In this document: one piece after another, positions 33,308 to 47,800 of the stretch | Layout of the letters: every line of letters starts with the position of its first letter | How positions within the stretch are numbered: position 1 is the stretch's first letter | Origin: Asterias amurensis | Lineage: Eukaryota > Echinodermata > Asteroidea > Forcipulatida > Asteriidae | Assembly: GCF_032118995.1 (NCBI RefSeq) | Contig: NC_092667.1 | Span: forward strand, 1 to 64,000 | Reading direction: 5' to 3' | Length of the DNA: 64,000 nucleotides | Made by a program: the position numbers and the translations under genes | Notes under the pieces: generated by a model | The model's database searches: none | Told to the model about the DNA's origin: nothing | Seen by the model: only the letters and a program-made list of their open reading frames with translations

Positions 33308-33324
33308 CATTATTATTACGTGCT

Positions 33325-34070
33325 AAAAAGGTGCCGTTCCCCCGTCCCCCTGCCTCTCCCCGTCCCACGTGCTCTAATGAAAGAAAACGATTCTCCATAA
33401 TCCAGTCCCATAGCAAAAGTTAAATGTAAGGTGCCGTTTCCCCGTCCCCCTTCCCCTTCTCTCTCCCCGACCCATGTGCTCTAATGTCTTCTCCGTTCTC
33501 CATGATCCCGTCCCATAGCAACAGTTAAAATGTGCCGTTCCCCCGTCCCCCTGCCCCTTCCTCCTCTCCCCGTCCCAGTTAAATAAAAGGTGCCGTTCCC
33601 CCGTTCCCCTACTTCCTCTCCCCGTCCCACGTGCTCTAATGTCTGACTCCGTTCTCCATGAACCCGTCCCATAGCAACAGTTAAATAAAAGGTGCCGTTT
33701 CCCCGCCCCTTCCCCTTCCCTTTCCCCGTCCCATGTGCTCTTAAACCTGCCTCCGTTCTTCATGATCCCGTCCCATAAACTGGACTCATTTATCCCCGCT
33801 CCAAAAACACACTTATTTAAATCCATCTAGTCTGTTCAGTTTCTGCAATTTCATCCAACTTTTAAGTGTCATTTTCTGTTATCATACACTTCTTGTTAAG
33901 CGCTGAGAAACCTTGTATTAAGCACTATAAAAATGCATGTTATTATTATTATTTTATTAAATAAAAGGCGCAGTCCCCCGCCGCCCCCCCCCCCCTCCTT
34001 CCCTCTCCCCGTCCCACGTGCTCTAAAGCCTGCCTCCGTTCTTCATGATCTCGTCCCATTATACGCCTCT
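33325..34070 (-). repeat. C-rich minisatellite with units near 101 bp
   Basis: GTGCCGTT recurs at 33331, 33431, 33532, 33590 and 33692, followed by C-rich blocks and TCCGTTCTCCATGATCCCGT. An interruption at 33800-33960 carries a LINE/SINE-like tail (AAGCACTATAAAAATGC then ATT repeats). The minus-strand frame of 150 codons is a by-product of the repeat. Confidence 0.85.
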
Positions 34071-34837
34071 CTTAATATTTATGCATGACGTCCTAATTCT
34101 TACCCAAAATGAGGCTATGGGCGCGCGCAGCCTCTGTACTGTACGCGCGCTGGCATTGTACGCGCGCGCTGCCCATAGCAACAGTTAAAACGGCGCGCGA
34201 CACCCCATCAATTTGGGTGTTTTTTTGCTCATAAATCTGTCAATTTTCAACGGATTTTGTTCAAAAATAAATGAGTGTCAAGACGAAGTCAGCTCCTTTC
34301 TTCCGTGTTAATTTGGCGAGGTTTGATGCGGTATCCAGGGAGGAGATCCAATAACATACACACACAAACCCACACACACAAATCGGCTTATTATAAAGAA
34401 ATTATTTTGATTATCGGTGGTATTTGCGACCGTTTCCTTTATTTGACCTCCATCTCCCTCGTTGGTGTCAGGACACAATGTCAAATAATGGGATAAACGT
34501 TAAACAATAGTGTTCTTGTTGACCGAAATAAGATAATTAAAACACTGTTCTCCGTGGGGGCCCTGTAGTAAAAACAATACACAGAAACAGAGATAAAAAA
34601 AATACACATGTATAAAGAACAAACCCCTCAAAAGCAACAACAGCACTCTATACCACAAGGAAAAAAATCAGAGAAAAACAAGGCAACAAAAACCAATTGT
34701 GCAAAATAAATCAATGACTCCGTAAACGCCAGTACCTAAAAGTGAATGAAGTCAAGGTTGACTCATTAATACGCAATCTCTCGGGCAAACCGTTCCATAA
34801 AAGGGAACCCTCGTAAGAAATGCTTCTTTTGCCTTTC

Positions 34838-35920
34838 TCAGTCCTCACTTAACCAATTACTCTCTGCATTTCTGGTGGAATAGTTATGCCTTGAAGCCGT
34901 ACGGCAAAACAAGTCTTGCCGATAAATGGCTGAGTTACTATTGATGGCGTTGTAAACTAACTTGATTTTTTGAAACTTCCATCTACTTTTGATAGAAACC
35001 CATCTTAATTTCGAAAATACAACATCAGTAGGGGTCCGAGGGTCAGCTTGCAGTATAATGCGTCCCATTTTCTTTTGCAGTTTGACAAGACTATCTCTGA
35101 GGATGGCATTACAATTTGACCAGGCAGAACTACAATAATCAAAGTGTGGTTCCACTAGGGAGCTGGCGAGCAGTTTAGAGCTTTGTTCATTCAGTAAGGA
35201 AGGGTCGAGCTTAGAATTAATCTTCCTACTAGTAAAATGAATATGATCGTTCCAGTCTAGAGATTGATCCAGGTGAATGCCCAAGTATTTAAAACAATTC
35301 ACACATTCCAGAATGTCATTATTAACTTTGATTTCCATGGGTATGTTAACCGTAGCAAGTTTTTGCCTAGTCCCTGCTAACATAATACTTAGTTTTGGTA
35401 GTGTTCAAAATTAGTCTATTTCTTTTCAACCACACGCTTACTCTATCCAGGTCAGTATTGGGACAAGTTTCGATTTCAGCTGAATTCGTACTGCTGTACA
35501 TAATTATAGTGTCGTCAGCATACATCATTTATTGACCTGTAGTTACATCATTGGGAAGGTCATTACCAATTATTTGGAATAATTGCGGTCCCAGAATTGA
35601 GCCCTGTGGCACACCTAACTGGACGCTGGCTGGTTTAGAAATATTGTTACCAATGCAGACACTTTGAAGTCTGTCCTGTAAGTAGTTGGCAAACAGAGCA
35701 GAATCAGAGATCGCGTAAGCTGAAAGTTTACTAAGCAGTAGATTGTGGTCGACGGTATCGAAAGCTTTTTTTAAGGTCTAAAAAAACAATGCCCGTCAAA
35801 CGACAACGATCCATCTGCTTGTACAAGAAGTAACACAGCACGGTATTGGTTGAGTGAGGTTTCCGAAAACCAGATTGTTGAACGGCAAGAAGATGATAAG
35901 TGACAAGAAACTCATGTCAC
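34838..35920 (-). pseudogene. LINE reverse transcriptase fragment (CR1/Jockey/L2-like), broken
   Basis: Reading the minus strand from about 35920 down: VQQSGFRKPHSTNT, then the FLDLKKAFDTVDH block, GVPQGSILGPQLFQ, then MMYADDTIIMYSS and a thumb region (FKYLGIHLDQSLDWNDHI) ending at 34838. These are the fingers/palm blocks and the YADD catalytic motif of non-LTR reverse transcriptases. The frame is broken at an A-run inside LKKAFD near 35768, and a stop sits just before YADD near 35530, so it is dead. The 5' half (endonuclease and ORF1) is missing, the usual 5' truncation. Confidence 0.85.
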
Positions 35921-36228
35921 CTATTTTTAATAAGATAAAAAGATATAATTGACATAATAGTCCCACAACTGCTTGCAGGTAAACATTGCTAGTAGCACAT
36001 ATCTTGATTGAGTGAGCTCCTTAAAGTTTTAGAATATACTTAGAATTCGTCGTATAGTTTTATTTCCAACCTTCTACAAAAGAATGTATTCTTCAAATAA
36101 ATGGCATATTTAAAATAAAATAAAACATTAAATTGCAATTAAAACAAATAAAATATTTACCACATGTATTTTTTATACACTTTTAAATATAAAAAAAAAA
36201 TACAGTACATGTAAAAACAAATGACAAT

Positions 36229-38897
36229 TTATTCATCGCTTGTTGAATAAAGAACCTCATTGTCTTTGTGTTTTGTGCTGATAAAGGGATTTTCATTCGT
36301 CTCGTAAACCTTTATTTCATACATGTTGTTGCTATAACAAAGCTCGTCATGATCTGGTGCAATACCTTTTGTAGGTTTGTTGACCAATCGTAAGCATTCA
36401 CAGCATGGTATTAAACAAGGTACGTCACAACAAATGTCTTCGGGACCTACACACATACAGAGAGATTGGAAGAATAAAGTTCCATGACACCAACTGATGC
36501 TGACGACAAGCATAAGGAACACACCGAATTGATAATACGAGAGCACTGTAGCAGGCAACACCAAAGCACCCGCGATGAAGGTAGATAAAGCGGCCATAGT
36601 TATAGCTGCAGTCATAGACTTCAGTGAATAACGTGTACGACTTTTCCTGTCCATACCTGGGGCAACTTTATAGGCTACGCCGTAATGTATGGTGAAGTCC
36701 ACTGACAACCCAACAGCAAGAGTAATAATAGTTGCTTCAAGAACATTCAGCTCCCATCCAAGGAGTACAAGACTCGCCACGGTGACTGAAACAGCACCTG
36801 TGATGGTCACCATCGCCATGATAGTAAGTAGGCCATTCTGTATAGTAAGGAGTAGTATGATGGAAGCTAATGTCAAGGTCAAGAGCATCGACAGACCGGT
36901 ACCAGACACAAGACTCTGCTGAAGATCATAGAACAGGACCACCGGGATGTGGGGCAAGCTTGAGATGAACCAACCACCCTTTAGAGACCCTGGTGCCGAA
37001 TGTAAGCTGCCCTCTACCCAATCGTTGATAGTTCGCCACAACTCGTCATTGGTGGCGTAGTTAAAACTACTGGGAAACACGGTGGGGAAAATGACTTGAA
37101 TGGCTTGTAGTTTTGAAAATTCTTTATTGAAATACAGGTTCGGAAAGTATCCTTTAACTGAAAATAATCTGATGCATGTTTCAAAGACAGAAGTGTCATA
37201 AGGGAAAGTTGTCTGGTTGCAGCAGGGGTTTGCATCTTCACCTGTTAAGGCATTGACACAACCCAATTGCATTAAATCAACAAAGTCGTCTATGAAACAC
37301 GTCATCTGCATTTCTGATTCAAAGAAACTTTGGTTCCGAATCTCTGAACACAAATGTAACAACCACGACTGTTCTTCAGGGCTGGAAAACGTGAAGGTTT
37401 CATCCAGCACTAAAGATCCGACATCATCTGGGTTCCAAGGATCACCATTGTCAACTGCCTGAACACCCCACACGAGACAACCAACCAAGTTGGAATCCTG
37501 CTGCTGTGTGTATAAAAACCGTTTCTTGTAGACAAAATCAAACTGTTCAAAAAAATGGGAGCTGGTGAAGAATTGAAAGTCAGACTGAGTTGGGAGTTGC
37601 AACCCTGGCCGATAAAAAATCACAATAGCACTCCCTGCCATTAATGATACAAACAGTATTATCCACATGAACCTTAACTTTAATACAAGCCAAGGGATTG
37701 AATCTTCGTATAACACTTTAAAAGGTCTAAGCAACGTACTACATAAACTGTTTCTCCTTTCAGAATCGCTTGTGCTCTTTGAGCAGCAGCATAGAGTAAT
37801 CTTGTGTTGCATGACGACTACCGCAGGAAGTAGGGTAAGCGTTAACACAAAATTCATCATGATTGAGATGCCAGAATAGATAGCAAAGCATTTTATGGCC
37901 GTGATTTCGCTGATGACAGTGGCGAACAAAGCCGATGTCGTAGTCACACTCGTTACAAGCATTGTTGCTGCGGCATGACGTAATGTTTCATGGATTGCAC
38001 GCGGTAAATCGTCAGCACCAAACTCCAATTTGCACTTTGTCCACAAGTCAATGAATACAAACGTGTCGTCGGCCCCGACCCCAACAATTAAAATAGAAGC
38101 TAAGATGATGTTGCCAACCGGAAAGAAAGGTCTGACAAACACCACAGTGAAAAAGAAATAACCCAAAATCAATGAAAATACCATGTTGAGAATAGCAGCT
38201 ATGGTAACTAGGAACGACCCTGTGTACATCCAAATAAGAATAAAGATAACGGTCATGCCAATACCTAGGTAAAGGCTATCCACTAGTAGTATTTCATTAA
38301 ATAAGTGTATTTTGATAAAAAATTCAACAGCTTTCAGACTCGTTACACCATCGGAAATTGACTGCTGGCTGATACTTTGTAAGTAGATTGTCTCTAAGAT
38401 GTCTGTATTATTGCCGAGAATAGGAAAGAATACTGCTGTGATTGTAGAGGACGTTGATGTGTTGTGTTCCAGGATATACTCACTGAATTCTAGAGGCAGT
38501 AGGTATGAGAGAATAGTATGCACAGCGAAGTTATGTTGACTGCAGTCAGTGGGTATCGAACCTGTTCGCTGAGATAGCAACTCGGGTCGCGTTCGATTGT
38601 AGACGAATGGAGCACACTGCACAAGTAAATCCACAGTATTTGCTATATCTTCATCAACGACATCTGTACACGATGTCTTGTTGTTTAATAGTGCTATGTG
38701 CTCTCCTATTGACCAGGTATTTGGACAGGCTCGATAAATGTAATTACCAAGACAGACACAGTTATCGGAGTATAACGGATGAGTTGTTACAAGTCGGTCA
38801 CTTGCTGCGCAGACAGATTTAACAGCTTCCGATGTGAGAATATTGCCACCGGTTTCAGTCTCAAACACCATGGTTGCAACAAAGTCATTCCAGTCCC
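36229..38897 (-). CDS. disp1: Dispatched-like coding exon 4 (sterol-sensing domain, second RND half, C-tail)
   Basis: The exon starts after CTTGCAG and reads WDWNDFVATMVFETETGG. A cysteine-rich extracellular part (CPNTWSIGEHIALLNNKTSC) follows, then the sterol-sensing helices with GVGADDTFVFIDLW. Next come the second extracellular loop, five or six more helices with GLSVDFTIHYGVAYK, and a cysteine cluster with a polar tail. AATAAA overlaps the stop codon, so a longer 3' UTR must use a later signal. Confidence 0.92.
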
Positions 38898-41800
38898 CTG
38901 CAAGGACAAATCAAGGAAACACAAACATGTATGAGCCAACATTACGCCGACGGGAGACTTTTTATTTTCTTATTCATTTATTTTGATTTGAAAACACAAA
39001 CTTTTGAAACGCTTGGTGATAGCAGACATTAGTTTTATTTAATGAAATTCATCATTTAAAGCGAATGGACACTTTCGGAACAGACACAAAAATAAAAGTT
39101 CACAGATTTACAAATAACTAAAAGGATTTACAGAAGGTAATGGTGAAAGACTTCCCTTGACATATTATTCCATTAAATGCTTTACTTTTTGAGAAAACAT
39201 TAAGACAATATCAATTCTCGATATCGAGAATTACGGATTTATTTTTAACACATGTCATGACACGGCGAAACGTGCGGAAACAAGGGTGGGTTTTCCCGTT
39301 ATTTTCTCCCGACTCCGATGACCAATTGAGACTAAATTTTTACAGGTTTGTTATTTTTATGTTTTTATTTTTTTATCATAGATAAGTTGTGATACACGAA
39401 GTGTGGGCCTTGGACAATAATGTTTACCAAAAGTGTCCAATGGCTTTAAACAGCTACTTGAGCGGAATGTTTTTAACGGAAATGCTATTTTAAATTGTTT
39501 ATAATGCGTTTGTTCACCATTTACATGTAATTTTGATATGTGTTCACTTTTGAATTTTTCGTAATTACCGATTAAAAAAACAGGCCCCAACCTCAAGGTT
39601 TTGGAAAACTAAAAACACTTCTGCCGTTGACAGCGCGAGTCAAAAAGACAATGCTTTGACGCCTGTCTGGGAGTTTCCATTGAGCAAGTTCGATCAACGA
39701 CCACAGTTAACCAGATTTCGACTAACTCTGATCGAACCCGCGCTAGTATACAAATACTGACTGCTTCGAGTGCTATGCTTAAAACTATGACTCCCGAGGT
39801 GATCCTCGGAGCGTTCTATATTCCCGAGGCGAAGCCGAGGGAAAATTGAATGCTCCGGGGATCACCGAGGGAGTCATAGTTTTAACCATTGCACGAGTAA
39901 AAAGCAGTCAATATTTGTTTTATAACACCCCAAACATTTCTAAATACTGTACTATTAAGTTACAGACCTGAATGATACAATCCACGGACGACGCGAAAAC
40001 AGGTTGCGAAAACTTTTACTGTGCTGCATGTAGTGCCATGTAATCCGAAATGGTTACAGACTATTAATTTATCATCCTCGTACACGCAATGGACGTCTGG
40101 GTATTGCACGCCGTGTGATAGTCTTCGGACTAGCGCATGGCAAACCGATGCACTATCACACGGCCGTCGTCTAGTAAATCTAAGACATATCATGTGACGC
40201 ACTCTAAACCAATGAAAAGGCAGAATATTGGTAAGGGGTGTTATAATCAATGATAGTTGGACCAGTCTAGTCGACTATCCGCGCCATCCATCCACTCGAG
40301 GCTGATCGAGGTTGGTCGCATCGTTGGTTACCAATAACAATTTGTCATATCACAGTGTGCTGCAGGCAGAGAGGACCAGTTATTCTTAAAATGGCTGTCA
40401 TCTTTTCCACATACAGTCGCTAGACAACGACTAGAGTTGTTCGCATTTTTTTCAGCGCGCATGCGTTTCGTACGTCACGAACGAACCACTAGTAGACGAT
40501 TTAACCCTGATTGAACTTGCTCCTGGTTATACCTCCACGCTGCAACAAAGCGGTTATTTTGGGTGCGTTCGATTAGCTTCCCTGGGTCGACCCCGCGGTG
40601 CTCACTCGGGTGAGCCCCTGCAAGAGCTAATCGAACGATCACACTCGCCCTCTCGTGGTAACGTCATGCACCCCGGGTCACCCCAAGTGACTCACTCGAC
40701 AAGCAGGGCACTCGGGGCTGTCCCAGGTGAGCCCCTGGAATGACGTCAAAGCTATTCGAACGCACCAGGGGTCGACCAAGGGAAGCTAAACGAACACACC
40801 CACAAATTGGAGCTGCCAATTATGACGTAGCATGAGTGGTTACGTAACGAAGCTTTTCCCGAATCTTTCAGAAAAGCGCTGGATAAGGGTATTCGAAATG
40901 ATTGGTTTTTTTTACACAATTAAAATCTATTTGTAGTCATATGACTCGATTTCCTTATTGGTTGAAAACATTTTAAAATGAAATTTAGCAAAGTTCACAC
41001 TTTGACATTTCGTTCAAGCAGGTCTCAAACTACTTGTTGAAGAAAACGATCATTCTAAATTTAAATGGCTTAATCTGAATCAGATGAATCATTTCAGTTG
41101 AGACAAAAAGAAGTATGGCGGGTCATGAGGTAGACCAACAAATACTACGGTTTTATTTGTATTGCCACTTGAAAACAGTTCATCTGTTATTCATCGACAT
41201 TTTGATTTAACGTTTACATGAGTACTCTCCTCTGTGCACAATAAACGTTTGCAGTATATATAACGGTGATCAAAAGTAAGTTTCTCAATATTGAATACTG
41301 TTCGTACTTACACACAGTATGGCAGAACTGGATACCCGCAGAATTGCGTTCTGAACTGTCAGATCGTTTGGTTCGTTCATGCCATGGGGGCAATGTGCTG
41401 TCATTATTTGTAGTTTGGGGAATGTTGGTCAGTAGGTCATCACTGTGTAGCATGAGATTGCTCAGACCTCGATAACGAGACGTTACTGTTGTCCCTCGTG
41501 TCTCAAAACCCTGCGGAGAATATAACTGTCAACTTACACATTCAACATTCTCAATATACATTATAGTATTTTGCCCTCACGATGTGTCAAATTGATCAAG
41601 TAACCATATTATTTCTGATTCGAAACTAGACTTTGATGTCAAAGATTTGATGCTAGTCTCTCCCTAAGGAAAATATCTCATTGGTGTAAGATCTCACCGC
41701 GCATTTTTCATCCAATGAATTGGTCAGTCATAAGTTCATACCCGCTGAAAGTGTTCCTTTGAAATCTCCAAGCATGTGAGAAATTTTAGAAATTTCACAA

Positions 41801-44800
41801 GAAGAATGGGAGGGGACCAGTTGTTCTATAACTTGATGCCTCTAACGGGCTACTGAGTGCGAGCGTAAAGCGCACGGAAATTGCCAAGCAGTTTTGTTAG
41901 TCATCAGAAGCATATTTAATGGGGAAGGTTTTAAAACTATATTAGCTTATCACATGGAATAATTATAATCATATTAACTTTAGGCCTATATGTGTATAGT
42001 TTTCAGCGCCGTGACTCGTTCACCGAAGCTTAGTTCTTGTATCTTGAGTTGACTACTCGAGTTAACCAAGAGCTGTATTAGTCTGACATACATTTACAAA
42101 TCCACGTAAAGAGCACCTGTCTTGTTTGAAGTGAAACGGATTGTTTCAAACTGGGGGTTATGTGATATTCCAGAAGATGAGATTAATATTAACTCAACAG
42201 AAAATTGAAATTTCAAAGAATGGGTCTACGTTTTAATGATGGATTAAGGCTCGCCAATTAATAAATAGCCTACGTCACTCCATCGTCATTGTGAAGTGCA
42301 AAATGTACGTTCTCACTCTCAAACGAGCTTTATGCACAACCAAGGAAAGATCAGTTGCACATCTTGCTGTAGAACATGTCTGTGTATGTCTAGTTCCTTA
42401 CCTTGGACGGATCTGAAATATCCGGGAGCTCATACAAAATGAAGGAGATTGCAGACACGACGTTGACGACCAAGAACACCAGGAAACATATCACGTGCCA
42501 GTAACGTGACAGAACCCTCGCATATCTATTATATTGAGCATGGAGGAAAAAGCACAAGAACTGTATTTATGCATCATTATGCAGAAGTAAGTGAAATTAA
42601 CATTTCAGGCAAGTTTCATAAAAAAAAATCGCTGTCCAACACAATGTCAGTCCTATCAGGTTCACACAATGTCAGTCCTATATCAGGTTCACCAAATGTC
42701 AGTCCTTTAGGTTCACCAAATGTCAGTCCTATATTAGGTTTGCACAATGTCAGTCCTATATCAGGTTTACAAAATGTCAGTCCTATATCAGGTTTACACA
42801 ACGTCAGTCCTATATCAGGTTCACCAAATGTCAGTCCTTTAGGTTCACCAAATGTCAGTCCTATATTAGGTTTGCACAATGTCAGTCCTATCAGGTTTGC
42901 ACAATGTCGGTCCTATCAGGTTTGCACAATGTCGGTCCTATATCAGGTTTACACAATGTCAGTCCTATATCAGGTTTACACAATGTCAGTCCTATATCAG
43001 GTTCACACAATATCAGTCCTTTAGGTTCACCAAAATGTCAGTCCTATATTAGGTTTGCACAATGTCAGTCCTATCAGGTTTGCACAATGTCAGTCCTATT
43101 TCAGGTTCACACAAGGTCAGTCCTATATCAGGTTCACAAAATGTCAGTCCTATATCAGGTTTGCACAATGTCATATGGTCCTATATCAGGTTTGCACAAT
43201 GTCAGATGGTCCTATATCGGGTTTGCACAATGTCAGTCCTATATCAGGTTCAATCCAGGGTTTTCAGAGACTTGGAACTGAACCACGCCCGATATAGAAG
43301 ATTTGGTCATCAGAACCATGCCCTCTACTAGGCGGTAGCAACACAACACTTTGTCTTACAAAGACAACTTTGTGGAAACTATTGAAATATATAATTCTGA
43401 ACTCTTACTATGATGTTTTATTTACCATATATCAATTAATTTTCGTTTGCCTTCAACAAAGAAATGAAACACATGTTTTTCACACTTTTTTTTACACTCG
43501 CAAGTTTCCAGTTTTAAAGCAGAGAAATAGAAAATTGAATTTCCACCAAAAGTTTAATCTGCTTTTCTTACTACTCCGTAAGCAGAAAAGCAAACGGCCA
43601 CTTTTCGTCCGCCAGCATAAAAGAGATAAAGTAAAACCTGCCTTTCTGGTAACAGAAAAATGCATTTTCACAAGAAGACGTTCAATTAGAAAAGTAGAAA
43701 AGTATAAAAATTCATATACAAAAAAGATATTAACTGCTTTTCTGCTATTCCGATACCAGAAAAGCAGATGGCCACTTATCGTTCTCCATGCACAATGGTC
43801 ATTTTCTGTAAAACAATTTCAAGTTAAGGTCAAATGGGGTCGCACTTTATAAAAGATGTCAATGACTCAAGAGCAAAGATCTTGTATATATAATATTGGT
43901 TACAAAAAAGGACGTTGTTTTGTGAACTGTTTTCGTTATTCGACGAAGAGGCTTTTTTTTAAATAAAGATTTCTTCCATTCGAACGAAGATTATTTTCCC
44001 GAATTGTTCACCGTTATAATATACACCTTTACAAGCTCCATAAGAGGAAGAATTTAAACAAAAAATCTTCCTATAAGTTTTCGGCTGTTAGCCTTATATG
44101 CCTGACATAATAGATGTTAAATTTGCATCGGTGATAAAGAATATTAATTTTGGTTTTTACCCATAGACCGATGTGTGTAAGCACTGTATACTCAGTAGTT
44201 TCCTGAGTCATGTGGAAAAAAATATCACAGGCATGTTACTCGGATGGGATTCGAACCCACGACCCTTGCAATTCTAGAGCAGGGTACCGCAACGATGTAG
44301 ATGTTAAATTTGCATCGGGGATAAAGAATATTAATTTTGGTTTTTTTACTCATATATGCCTGACGTTTCGACCCTGGCTAACCAGTAACAGAAGCGGAAA
44401 TAGATGGACAGAGAGAGACAGGGAAGGTGCTGGTTTGACCACAACAGATTGAAAACACAAAGGACACAACACACACATAATAACAGACCTTGGTTTCCTT
44501 AGTGTTTAAGCCTGAACGTATAGACTGATGCACTACATGAAATTCTCTAACATAGTGTGTAGTTTGGTCAGAGTTAAATCCAGAAACCAAATAATGTTCA
44601 CAATAACGCCTGGCTAGGAAATGTCACGTAACAACAAAAACCCGCGTACTTCGAGGTGCTTTGGTGCAAGGGTCACCGAACTTTTCTGCAAACTTTTTTA
44701 TAATATTGGCATAGTTCATCCATGGAATGGTTCATCAAACTTTGACTTCAACATAGTTGCTAACATTCAAGTCATGCATTAGTACGGGAAGTGTATAATT

Positions 44801-47800
44801 ATAGGACATACCGAAAACAAAATGAGGCTCCACTATTCCGCCCAGGCGAAGATACGGGAGAGTTGAGCATTTTTTTTCTTTTTTACATTTTGCACCATTC
44901 TGCAAAGATGAAATGTAGGATCCCTTTACTCAATGGTTTAAGTAAAGCTTAAGAGTAAGAGTGTTGAATAACTTAGTATAACATAATAATTGAACCAACT
45001 GCTATTGTTTATTCTTTGAAGATGCTTGAAAAAAAAAATGTCAAAGTGGCTCCACTCTCCTTGGACTATGGGTAAGTTGAGCCACCAGTGTGGGTAAGTT
45101 GAACCACCACATTAATCAATGGGACTTGAAACTAGTCCCAACAATTTTCTTAATGAATTCTGAAAACTTACATGTTATAATGGCTATTTCCTATGTTCAA
45201 CTCTCCCATGCTCATTGGCTCAACTCTCCTATATAAGAGAGCCATTTTGACACGTGACTTGATTTTGATTTATAATAATCGATTTAGATCCAATTAAAAT
45301 TGCCTTAATAAACAACAATATTTAGGCTATATATTAGACACATTATCACTATATTTATAACTAAACATTAGAAAGGATCTTTCCTGGAGTTCAAAAATTC
45401 ACTTTTAAGTGGAATTTAGATGTTCTTGTCACTCCCACTTTGAGCACGTATCTCTCACATTCTCTGCTGTAGCCAAAAGAATGATTAGTTAGACACTACC
45501 GTATACTTTTTTTGTTTTTTTTGGGGGGGGGGGTTGGGGGTGGTCAACTCTTCGTATGACTCAACTCTCCTGCATTTCCCCTACTACTCCGCCCAGGTGG
45601 AATACCATTCCCCGGGCGGATTTACAGTCAATGTATGTGTTTATATTCGTTTCGGTAATAGTGAGGCCAGATTTTTTCCCCAGGATGTCCTATATACACT
45701 TCCGTACATTACGGATAACAAGTACGGGTATGCTGGGTTATTCTATGAAGCCCAATTGGTGCCACGTCACAAGTACATATATGTTTCACTGAATGAGATG
45801 TATTTCACAGCACCGCCACTTATATTTTGCGACCGTCACTTATTATATTCATATTATTCTGCATTAGTTTTGGCAATTCATATAATTTTTACGAAAAGGA
45901 TAAAACTTTTAAAAACATTAAATATATAATTTACACATCTGGATGGAAAAACATTAAAATGGGGGATACATCAAGATATAAAAAAGGAGGGCAGGCAGAA
46001 AAGAGAAAAAAGTAATACACGACTGAGGACAACAGAAAGACGTCAACAATCCAGGTTTGCCAGGACTGACAAAACTGCCAGAAAAGGATCTAGTGGGAAT
46101 AAACAGCAACTTTTAGTTTGCCTTTTTAAAATGTTGAGTAAGAATATTGGGCTCTGCACTGTCACCAAGAGGTGTGTCAGTCAGTCCAACCTGTAGGACA
46201 AGAGACAACAGGAAAAACAATTACACATAACAAACAGGTTTACGAACGAACGAACGAACGAACAAAAGAACAAAAAACAAACAAACTAACAAACAAACAA
46301 ACTAAAAAAAAAAAAAAAAAAAAAACAAGCAATCAAACATCCCGAAACACAAATTAACAAACAAACAAACATGCAAACTAAACAAGACACAAATTAACAA
46401 ACTACGAAGTCAAAACAAAACATGGACGCACGACAACAAGAAAAAACAGACAATATAAAAACACTACCGCTTAAAAAAACTGCCAGCAAAGGATCTAGTG
46501 GGAATAAACAGCAACTTTTAGTTTGCCTTTAAAAAAGTTGAACATATCAGTAAGAATACTGGTCTTTGACAATTACCTAAGGTGTCCAGTTAAACAAAAG
46601 GTGTCCAGTATTTTGTGGCTATTACCCCGGACCGGACTCAAGTTCCGGTGTTTTAGATCCCGGCCTCGAAATCACTTGCGTCCTTTAATGGTCTTCTCCT
46701 GGGACAAAAATTAATTTCGTGACATTGTTTTACTCATTTCTATATAAAACTACAGCACCCGTCAGCAAGTTATGTAATATTTTACAGCGGATACAGAATG
46801 CTCAGAAACATATAGTTGTTAAATTTTTGTAACAGATGGAGTCCACGGGGAACAGAACAAACATAAAACGAGTCTCTTACCTCACGATAAAACATGGTAA
46901 AAATGGTTGTTCCCCGAAACACTCCAAGCCAAAATTCTGAAAAACGTGAGGTCAAACAAACCCGCGCGACAAAGGAATCGTGATGTCATTGGCGCTTTTG
47001 ATGTGGAAAATAGCGTTCTCAGTTGGCCAAAGCTGGAGAACTGTGTACAAAATCGCCACTGACGTCAAGGGGTAATTTTTTATAAAAAGCCGTTTTTGAC
47101 TCTCGGCTGAAAAAGTCGTGCGGAGAGGTGCATTTTTGACTTGAAATATTTATTACCAAATGCAAATTTTAAGCGTAAAACGGTTATAAATCGGTATCCT
47201 ATACGATGTCTGTTTGGCCAAAAAAAAGGGAATGGTTTAAATATTGAGATCATCCTGTAGCCGCTGTTGATGGGAATCTATCGTCAAACCATGTGAGTTT
47301 AATGTCTAACCGCAGTCAGACAAAACAACACCTTCTCGTTAAAGGCGTGGACACTATTGGTAATTACTCAAAATAATTATTAGCATAAAACCTTACTTGG
47401 TAACAAGTAATCGGGAGCTGTTGATAGTATAAAACATTGTGAGAAACGGCTCCCTCTGAAGTGACGTAGTTTTCGAGAAAGAAGTAATTTTCCACGAATT
47501 TGATTTCGAGACCTCAAGTTTAGAATTTGAGGTCTCGAAATCAAGCATCTGAAAGCACACAACTTCGTGTGACAAGGGTGTTTTTTCTTTCATTATTATC
47601 TCGCAACTTCGACGACCAATTGAGCTCACATTTTCACAGGTTTGTTATTTTATGCGTATGTTGAGATACACCAAGTGAGAAGACTGGTCTTTGACAATTA
47701 TCAATAGTGTTCACTGCCTTTAAATACGCACAACCATTATTGATATCATCAAATTCGGTTTGGTGACCTAAATCTCAACGTGTTCCAATAACTCTCGATG

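Noticed and set aside
33374..33826. 150-codon minus-strand frame rich in Gly-Arg
   Set aside because: It is a by-product of the C-rich minisatellite, with periodic peptide repeats.
42506..43331. Several frames of 80-172 codons on both strands
   Set aside because: Translations of the 27-bp minisatellite inside the Dispatched intron.
43370..43852. 160-codon plus-strand frame
   Set aside because: Lys/Leu/Phe-rich, made of two copies of a hairpin repeat, and antisense in a Dispatched intron.
45534..45929. 131-codon frame
   Set aside because: It starts inside a G run at a repeat edge and shows no domain or splice support.
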